A stretch of DNA of 10,186 bases, taken from positions 1 to 10,186 of the forward strand of contig JBFWPF010000038.1 of NCBI GenBank assembly GCA_050250135.1. Reading direction: 5' to 3'. The position numbers and the translations under genes are program-made. The DNA is from JBFWPF01 sp050250135 (GTDB taxonomy: Bacteria > Chlamydiota > Chlamydiia > Chlamydiales > JAFEGQ01). Shown in pieces: positions 1 through 6,100 of this stretch (the first letter of the stretch is position 1; every line of letters starts with the position of its first letter). Under the pieces are notes generated by a model. It had not been told where the DNA came from. It saw nothing but the letters and a program-made list of their open reading frames with translations, and made no database searches.

Positions 1-113
1 CCTTGAATGCCCTGACTAAGGAAAAGACCGTGAAGGTGGGTAAAGCCGGGAAGCGGCTATTGGCAGCTACTGACCCAAGGTACAGAGAAAAGGTTTTGAA
101 ATTATTTTTCTAA
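1..113 (+). CDS. 3' end of an unidentified small gene, possible antitoxin of the Doc module (5' partial)
   Basis: An open frame enters from the left edge (first full codon at base 3) and ends at TAA 111-113, giving 36 visible residues. The tail is basic and ends in REKVLKLFF. I do not recognise the family. Its stop overlaps an ATG at 113-115 (TAATG), and a Doc-type toxin follows at once. This is the usual arrangement of an antitoxin gene ahead of its toxin, so an antitoxin role is inferred from position only. The visible part shows no DNA-binding motif; in Phd-type antitoxins the C-terminal tail is the part that binds the toxin, which would fit a short charged end. It could equally be the end of any small upstream gene. 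Confidence 0.5.
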   Translation, partial: LNALTKEKTVKVGKAGKRLLAATDPRYREKVLKLFF

Positions 114-151
114 TGTCAAGCACCCTGTTTCCCCTATTGATTTTCTTGCTG

Positions 152-157
152 AAGGAG
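152..157 (+). promoter_or_regulatory. Shine-Dalgarno site for the TTG start of the Doc-like gene
   Basis: AAGGAG sits 5 bases ahead of TTG 163. It is the main reason to accept a TTG start here, since the frame has no ATG or GTG start upstream. It could be fortuitous if the ancestral start was the ATG at 113. Confidence 0.4.
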
Positions 158-162
158 ATGTC

Positions 163-549
163 TTGCTCCTCCATAAAAGAACTGTAGATAGGTACGGCGG
201 TGAACTGGGTATTCGGGACCACGGTCTTCTAATCTCCGCTCTTTCTCAACCTAAGGCTACCTTTGGGGGTCACTATCTTTGCGCAACACTGCAAGAAATG
301 GGCGGATGTTACCTCTATCATCTTGTGGCCAATCATCCCTTTTTAGATGGCAATAAACCGATCGGCACCATTTGTGGGCTGACTTTTCTGCAAATCAATG
401 GCATCCCTTTACCCAAAAGAACTCCATCGAATGACACCCTGTACCGTTTTGTAATGGAGGTCGCACAAGGGAGATGCTCAAAACGGGAGGTGCTAGATCA
501 ATTTCTAAGCTGGTTCGGTAAAACCCCAATATCTCGCCCCATTTTATGA
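163..549 (+). CDS. doc: Doc-like Fic-domain toxin, probably degenerate
   Basis: Doc toxins are Fic-fold proteins that phosphorylate EF-Tu and stop translation until the antitoxin binds. Family signs here: RYGGELGIRDHGLL near residues 10-23, SALSQPKATFGG at 25-36, and the helix YLYHLVANHPFLDGNK at 50-65, which carries the Fic motif H58-P-F-L-D-G-N-K. The following helix (CGLTFLQINGI) is also typical. The final motif arginine, which contacts the nucleotide phosphates, is proline (codon CCG, 358-360). I chose TTG 163 because AAGGAG lies at 152-157, but family-like residues (FLAEGDV) continue upstream in the same frame, where there is no ATG, GTG or TTG. An ATG at 113 is in another frame, so the true start may have been lost by a small indel. 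The length of 128 aa is normal for Doc. The gene ends in an ATGA overlap with rarA. Family assignment is firm; activity is doubtful. Confidence 0.8.
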   Translation: MLLHKRTVDRYGGELGIRDHGLLISALSQPKATFGGHYLCATLQEMGGCYLYHLVANHPFLDGNKPIGTICGLTFLQINGIPLPKRTPSNDTLYRFVMEVAQGRCSKREVLDQFLSWFGKTPISRPIL

Positions 550-1772
550 CTCCCCTTGCTGAACAGATGAGGCCGAAGCGGCTCGAGGAGGTGGTAGGGC
601 AGGATCTGGCCTTTATCCATCATGTGATTGAGGCAAAACGCCCCCTCTCGCTGATATTGTGGGGGCCGCCCGGCTGCGGCAAAACGACGATTGCCCGCTT
701 GTACGCCAAGGCCTTTGGGGCCAAAATGCTCACCTTTAGCGCGGTGACCAGTGGGATTGCCGACCTCAAAGCGGCAGTGAAGGAGGCTAAGAGCACCCCC
801 CTCCTAAGTCGGTACACACTTCTTTTTGTCGATGAGATCCACCGGTTCAACAAGGCCCAGCAGGATGGCTTCCTCCCCTATTTGGAAGATGGGACGCTGG
901 TTTTGGTGGGAGCGACGACCGAAAACCCCTCCTTCTCCCTCAATGACGCCCTATTGTCCCGGGTAAGGGTGCTCCAGCTCAAGGCGCTCGATGAGGGGGC
1001 GCTGGGGGCGCTGCTGGACCGGTATGAGGGGGAGTTGCCGGTTGATGAAGCAGGAAGGGCTTTGCTGATCGAGCTGGCGGCGGGCGACGGGCGGGCCCTC
1101 TACAATTTGGTAGAGAACCTGCGGGGCGCCAAGGGGAAGCTGGGGCGGGAGGAGCTGCTGAAACTGCTGCAGCGGCGGGCGGCGCTCTATGACCGGAAGG
1201 GAGAGGGGCACTACAACCTGATCAGCGCGCTCCACAAGGCGGTCAGGGGGAGCGATCCCGATGCGGCACTGTACTGGTTTGCCAGAATGCTCGAGGGGGG
1301 AGAGGAGCCGCTCTTTATCGCAAGGCGATTGATCCGGATGGCGAGCGAGGATATCGGCCTTGCCGACCCCGAAGCGCTGAAACTGGCCGTAGCGGCCAAA
1401 GAGGCCTACCAGATGCTCGGCACGCCTGAGGGAGAATTGGCGCTCGCCCAGGTGGTGGTCTATTTGGCACTGGCGCCAAAGAGCAACCGGATCTACACCG
1501 CCTACAAGGGGGTGAGGGCGAAGGCGAGGGAGAGTACCCACCTGCCCCCTCCTGCTCATATTCTGAATGCGCCTACGAAGTTAATGAGGGAGCTGGGTTA
1601 TGGGGAGGGCTACCGCTACGACCATGATGAGGCGGGGGCGTTTAGTGGCCAGGACTACTTCCCGGATGGGATGGAGCGGCAGCGCTTTTATGAGCCGGTG
1701 GAGAGGGGTTTTGAGCGGGAGATGATCAAGCGGCTCGAGTATTTTAAAAAAAGGCGGGAAGGGATAGGTTAG
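546..1772 (+). CDS. rarA: RarA/MgsA-family AAA+ ATPase (replication-associated recombination protein A)
   Basis: RarA (MgsA; Mgs1/WRNIP1 in eukaryotes) is a tetrameric clamp-loader-like ATPase acting on single-stranded DNA at stalled replication forks. The 408-residue protein begins with the family signature MTPLAEQMRPKRLEEVVGQ. It then shows Walker A GPPGCGKTT (40-48), Walker B LLFVDE (92-97) followed by IHRFNKAQQDGFLP, sensor 1 in VGATTENPSF (121-130), an arginine-finger region LLSRVRV (136-142) and sensor 2 GDGRALYNLVE (180-190). The C-terminal part, with YDRKGEGHYNLISALHKAVRGSD, RMASEDIGLADP and YFPDGM, is the RarA-specific tetramerisation domain. It is somewhat shorter than E. coli RarA (about 447 aa), mainly at the N-terminus, as in many other bacteria. 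ATG 546 overlaps the toxin stop (ATGA) and has no evident Shine-Dalgarno site, so translational coupling is likely. The stop is 4 bp before the next gene. Confidence 0.96.
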   Translation: MTPLAEQMRPKRLEEVVGQDLAFIHHVIEAKRPLSLILWGPPGCGKTTIARLYAKAFGAKMLTFSAVTSGIADLKAAVKEAKSTPLLSRYTLLFVDEIHRFNKAQQDGFLPYLEDGTLVLVGATTENPSFSLNDALLSRVRVLQLKALDEGALGALLDRYEGELPVDEAGRALLIELAAGDGRALYNLVENLRGAKGKLGREELLKLLQRRAALYDRKGEGHYNLISALHKAVRGSDPDAALYWFARMLEGGEEPLFIARRLIRMASEDIGLADPEALKLAVAAKEAYQMLGTPEGELALAQVVVYLALAPKSNRIYTAYKGVRAKARESTHLPPPAHILNAPTKLMRELGYGEGYRYDHDEAGAFSGQDYFPDGMERQRFYEPVERGFEREMIKRLEYFKKRREGIG

Positions 1773-1776
1773 GGGC

Positions 1777-2916
1777 ATGCGTACCCTTTTTCTTGCCTCC
1801 TTTTTGCTGATCACCACAACGCTCTTTGCCGAGTGCGCGAGCTGCCACAACCAGCCTGCTGGGTGGATGGGCCACCGGGGCTCCTGCTCCCCTAGTCCCC
1901 TCCCCCGCCTGATGTGCAACGGCTACTGGGAGGTGTTTGGAGAGGCCCTCTACCTGAGACCCACGACCTGTGACTTGGGCTTTGCCATCAATGATCCCCG
2001 CACTATTCCCAATCCGGGCACTGAGATCCTGAGCTGGCTGCCACAAGGGAAGGGGCATTCGATCGACCCCGACCACGACTGGGGCTCCCGGATTGGGATC
2101 GGCCTCCTCTCGGGCTGCGGCGATGTTCGCGCGGTCTACACCCGCCTCCATACCCGCCAATCGGCCGATGCCCTCCCGAAAAATAACGGGGGGATCTGGG
2201 TCACCTATGCCCATCCTGCCACGGCCCAATTCACCCCAGGGTTTAACCCCTTCGTCGACGGGACGCCCACTGACGGGATACCCACCTTTGCGACAGCCTC
2301 TATCCGCTTTGACTACGATGCGGTCGACCTCCAGTGGGGCTCGCGCGCCCTCCTCAAGTGTGAGCTTGCCCTCCGCTCTGCCCTGGGCCTCCACTTTGCC
2401 TACATCGACAGTCGCTTTGCCGACTACTGGCAAGGGACCGAATTCGATCAGTTTCCTGCTGAGCTCTTCACCGAAATCATCACCAACCGAAGCCGCCGAA
2501 AAAGTTGGGGTGTAGGCCCTGCAGCTGGCCTCGATGTCCACTATCCGCTTGCTTGCGGCTTTGGCTTTGAGGGGCACCTTGGAGCGGCCCTTCTCGTCGG
2601 CAGTCGGAGTGAGACACGGGAGGGTAGACGCCTGACTTTCCTCCTTCCCGATACCCTTGAGCGCGATCAGCACCTCGATGTCAAAACGGGCAACCGAAAC
2701 GGCCTCGTCCCCTACCTGACCGCAAGACTCGGCCTCGACTACCTCTGGTGCTGCGAGTGCCGCTTTACCCTGCAGCTTGCCTTTGGGTATGAATTTGAGA
2801 CCTACATCAACGCGATTGAGGCCTACCGCTACAACGACAGGCGGGCCACTGGACAAACGGAGTGCAGCGACTTTAGCCTAAATGGCCTCTACCTGCGTGT
2901 GAGAGTCATCATCTAG
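1777..2916 (+). CDS. MOMP-like (Legionella_OMP-type) cysteine-rich outer-membrane protein
   Basis: This is a probable beta-barrel porin or structural protein of the outer membrane. The 379-residue product opens with a signal peptide (MRTLFLASFLLITTTLFA, likely cleavage before E19); the -1 residue argues against a lipoprotein. The rest follows the chlamydial MOMP-like pattern: alternating aromatic/glycine strands such as WEVFGEALYLRP, DWGSRIGIGLLSG, FDYDAVDLQWG, LRSALGLHFAYI, WGVGPAAGLDVHYPL, GFGFEGHLGAALLVGS and LTLQLAFGYEFETYINAIEAY-like repeats, and the C-terminal strand FSLNGLYLRVRVII. I count 12 cysteines, including WCCEC at about 329-333, in keeping with disulfide cross-linked chlamydial envelopes. 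The last residue is Ile rather than the usual Phe. ATG 1777 follows the rarA stop by 4 bp; purine-rich GAAGGGA at about 1759-1765 may serve as ribosome site. A long minus-strand frame over the gene is a shadow. Family call rests on pattern, not alignment. Confidence 0.8.
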   Translation: MRTLFLASFLLITTTLFAECASCHNQPAGWMGHRGSCSPSPLPRLMCNGYWEVFGEALYLRPTTCDLGFAINDPRTIPNPGTEILSWLPQGKGHSIDPDHDWGSRIGIGLLSGCGDVRAVYTRLHTRQSADALPKNNGGIWVTYAHPATAQFTPGFNPFVDGTPTDGIPTFATASIRFDYDAVDLQWGSRALLKCELALRSALGLHFAYIDSRFADYWQGTEFDQFPAELFTEIITNRSRRKSWGVGPAAGLDVHYPLACGFGFEGHLGAALLVGSRSETREGRRLTFLLPDTLERDQHLDVKTGNRNGLVPYLTARLGLDYLWCCECRFTLQLAFGYEFETYINAIEAYRYNDRRATGQTECSDFSLNGLYLRVRVII

Positions 2917-2982
2917 CACACTTGGTTTAATTCTTGCGCTATTAACGCCCGTTTAATACCCTCTTAGCCAACACAAGATCGC

Positions 2983-3140
2983 ACGCCCTTAAAAAGTGAT
3001 GGCAGGCGGCCTCTTAACGAATCGAGACAGCTGATTGAGCTCGCTCCGATGCCCATAGCCCACGTGCTATGGGCATCCGAGCGAGCCCACCAAGATGGCC
3101 GATGGAGCACGAGGACGAGGCCACAACTTTTTAAGGGCGT
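2983..3140 (+). repeat. Palindromic repeat, element A copy 1 (MITE-like, 158 bp)
   Basis: The element has perfect 15-bp terminal inverted repeats: ACGCCCTTAAAAAGT at 2983-2997 and its complement at 3126-3140. In the centre is a 21-bp stem. The right half (3066-3140) is roughly four-fifths identical, by eye, to sequence downstream of the ankyrin gene (7799-7867 plus 8030-8035), so it is a dispersed repeat and not a private hairpin. No convincing gene lies in it; a 60-codon minus-strand frame across it is probably non-coding. Flanking ATCGC at 2978-2982 and 3148-3152 might be a target duplication but does not sit exactly at the ends. It separates the MOMP-like gene from the ankyrin gene, and its transcript would fold strongly. 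Confidence 0.75.
3039..3086. other. Strong hairpin at the core of element A copy 1
   Basis: The arms 3039-3059 (GCTCGCTCCGATGCCCATAGC without its last base shown in full on the other side) and 3066-3086 are complementary over 21 bp with one mismatch, around a 6-base loop CCACGT. It lacks a T-run on either side, so it is not a classical Rho-independent terminator, though it could stall polymerase or protect an RNA end. Confidence 0.75.
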
Positions 3141-3160
3141 ACGCAAAATCGCTTAACGCT

Positions 3161-3166
3161 GGAGGA
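3161..3166 (+). promoter_or_regulatory. Shine-Dalgarno site of the ankyrin gene
   Basis: GGAGGA lies 5 bases before GTG 3172. This strong site decides the GTG start; no in-frame ATG lies close by downstream. It begins 20 bases after the end of element A, so the ribosome site lies outside the repeat. Confidence 0.8.
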
Positions 3167-3171
3167 CGCTA

Positions 3172-6100
3172 GTGGAACCCGTAAATAACAGAGACACCCA
3201 TGACGACCCACCTATTATCAATCAGGATATTCATGACGACCCACCTATTATCAATCAGGATATTCATGACGACCCACCTATTATCAATCAGGATATTGTG
3301 GCTCAACCGAAGCACGTTTCACCCGAAATTGACCTGCGTGAACAGATCCAAAAGCTAGTCCTTTGCCGAGATCTGTTTGGAGAAAACTTGCGAAAGGTTA
3401 AGAAATGGAACCTCCCCGATCTAGCAACAAAATACCTGGGCTACCCTGAAATGATGCTCGATCTCAAGGGTGTGCTTTTGGACCAAATCCGGTTTAAAGA
3501 GCTTAAGCCGAAGGACCCGATCTTCTTCACCCTCCATGAAGCGATCCGGCAGCTAGGGAAAATGAAGGGATTAACACTCGAACAGAGTCAGCTGGTCGAA
3601 TGCATCAAGACCGGATATCAGGAATACATCTCAAACGTGTGTCAAACATCGGGCAAAGCGCGTATTGCCCTGATCAAGGGGGATGCCCACCTCCAGACCA
3701 TGAATGATACCTATAAGATCAGCCGCAAGATCGGGCGCCAGCTGATCTCGTGGGGAAAGTACGATTCACTACCCAAGAAGAATGCCTACGGCTCGAGCAT
3801 CGTTAGCCAAGTGGGGAATATCCATGCAAAGAAGCAAGGCCTGGGCGGAGAGCTTAATCCCGGCAAGGAGTATGCCATCGACCTGCTCAAGAACCTCCTA
3901 CTTGAAGCCGGGGGAACTCCCACCGAAATCGTAGTGGTGAAAAACGTCTTTTACCATAACGCAACAGGACCCGAATACAAGGAAGATCTCAAGAAGAAGC
4001 ACGCTACGACGGTCCACTACGACCAACGCCTCTCATTCGAGGAGATCTTCGCCAGTCAACCAGAGCTGAAGGACAACTACCCCTTTGTCCCCACCCGTGA
4101 GGAGAGCCTCCTCCAGATCTCCCGTTCAGTGGATGGCAAGAATTTTTTTGACGTGATCCAACAGGGGAAGGCAAAGGTCGACAACTTCACCCTAGTGATG
4201 CTGCTTGATGCCATAGTCGGAGCTAGCGACAGCCGGTCGGACAACTTCATGTACCACAATGGCATTCTCACCTGTATCGATCAGGATCATGGCTTGGATC
4301 CTGAAGTCGAGATGGCAGGTGAGAACCACTTTTTGGGGATCAAATCACTTCTGTTTTGTCTGCCTGAGATGGATGAACGGCCCGACCCGAATGTGATGAA
4401 TCACCTAGCTAAGATTGAGCCTGCTACTCTCCTGATCAGTTGGCTCCACCGGTTGGATGAGCAAAACACCCTCTACAACCGATTGAAAGAGGAGAAGGTG
4501 CTGAGACCGGATGAGTTTGAGAACTGCCACTTCCCCTTCATGCTCCCCGATGCCAGCGTTCTCCCCCGCCTTTACCAGCTACTTTTGAAGGTCCAGAAGG
4601 GGGTCCAGGCAAAGCCCAAAGACCACTGGGCGCTCCTTGAAGGGCTTTACCCTGTGCTCACCGCTTGCATGAAAGAGGTGAAAAAAAAGAGCAAACAAGA
4701 TCTGGTGCGTGCCCAGGACCTGATCTTTGATTGGGACAGTGAGAACAAGGCCAAGCTCGATCATCCCATGCCGATCAAAACCCTCCTTCCGGCAGAGGAG
4801 TTCGAGAAGATTGAGCCCATTCTCCCGAAACCAGAGAAGCGCGAAAAGCTCAAGCCAGTCACCCTTTCCGAAGCGATGGAGAGCCTTCTGTGGGTCTGCC
4901 CCACTCCTGCCAGCCTCCTCAACCAACTCTCACCTGAGATAAAACTGGGTTGCTTACCGATTCATGACCCTAACCTCTCCGACAAAGAGCTTGATTCAGC
5001 TCTGCTAAAAATGAAGTGGGTCAAACGGGTGACCCTTTTCGACTGCCCCAGACTCACGGCGGGAGGAATACAGCTTCTCCTCAACCACCGGAAAGACCTT
5101 GAGGTTACCCTAGGCGATGGCCTCAACCTTGACGACAAGGGGATTCAGACCGTTGTGAATGAGGCCGTCCAGCATGGGCAAAAGCTCTCCTTTCAGCTAA
5201 CGCCCCATGCCCCCCCCTTTCCCATTATTGATGGGAGCCTAGCCTCCGTGCAAGAGCTGCACATAGCCTTTATCCAAGCGGCGCTTCTCAAAAAGGAGAA
5301 CTTAGCGAGAGGGCTTAAACTTCTCGGCGTCAACCCCAATGCCCCAATGGATGTAAACGCCCTTATGCCCTTCTTTAAGGGGCAAGGAATCGCTGTTGAG
5401 GGGCTTTCGGGCAGAAGTCTGATGCACCTTGCCGTCATGACGGAGAATCATGACCTCCTTCAGTTCCTCCTCAGCCTCGGCCTTCCCCTGCCGGCGATGG
5501 CGGGAACAAAGATCACCCCCTACCATGTGGCTGCCCAGAGGGGAAACCTCATCGCAATCGCGGCGATCGGTAACGCCGGGCATCCGATCGATCACACCGA
5601 TAGTGAGGGACTCACGCCTCTGCTCTGGGCCATCAAGGGGCAGCAGGAGCCAGCTATCTCGGCTCTGATCGCCCAAAAGGCTAACCTCAATGTGGTCACC
5701 TCGGAGAAGAAGACCATCCTCCATCTCGCCTGCGAGTATGGTCCCGCCTCTATTGTTAAGCTCCTCCTTGAAAAAGGGTGTATCCCCCAGCTTTCGCAAC
5801 AGGACGATAGCGGGAGGCTTCCTCTCCACTATGCCTGCTATGGAGTTGAGACACCCGACGTGGTTGAGTTGTTGATCGAGATTTTTAAGCAGGGCCAGGG
5901 GGTCTCGCTGAGCCCTCTCGACGGTATTAAAAAGACACCCCTCCACCTTGCCCTTCATCACAACAAGGTTAGGTCGGCCCTACTGCTCATCCGCGCAGGG
6001 GCCAATTTGACCCTGACCGATCTGGACGGAAACACTCCATTTGATGTGGCGATCGATAAGGCCCGCTTTGATCTCCTCCCCTTCCTCCTCAACCCCATGC

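Noticed and set aside
1744..2856. A 370-codon minus-strand frame covering almost the whole MOMP-like gene
   Set aside because: Its translation is low-complexity, without a recognisable domain. The plus-strand frame has a signal peptide, beta-barrel strand pattern and family-like C-terminus. Long antisense frames are common in GC-rich genes.
2931..2959. Promoter-like TTCTTG and TAATAC with 17-base spacing upstream of element A
   Set aside because: The -35 match is poor, and a transcript from here would have to read through a strong palindrome before reaching the ankyrin gene.
2964..3146. Short minus-strand frames across element A copies 1 and 2 (2964-3146 and 7775-8017) sharing a peptide like RSDAH
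   Set aside because: The shared peptide is explained by the shared nucleotide repeat. No ribosome site is evident, and the second frame runs through the inserted element B. They are likely to be miscalled as hypothetical proteins.
2978..3152. ATCGC on both sides of element A copy 1 as a target duplication
   Set aside because: The right-hand copy lies 7 bases outside the inverted repeat end, so it does not border the element; chance is likely for five bases.
3199..3297. CRISPR array
   Set aside because: The units are directly adjacent without spacers and lie in frame in a coding sequence.
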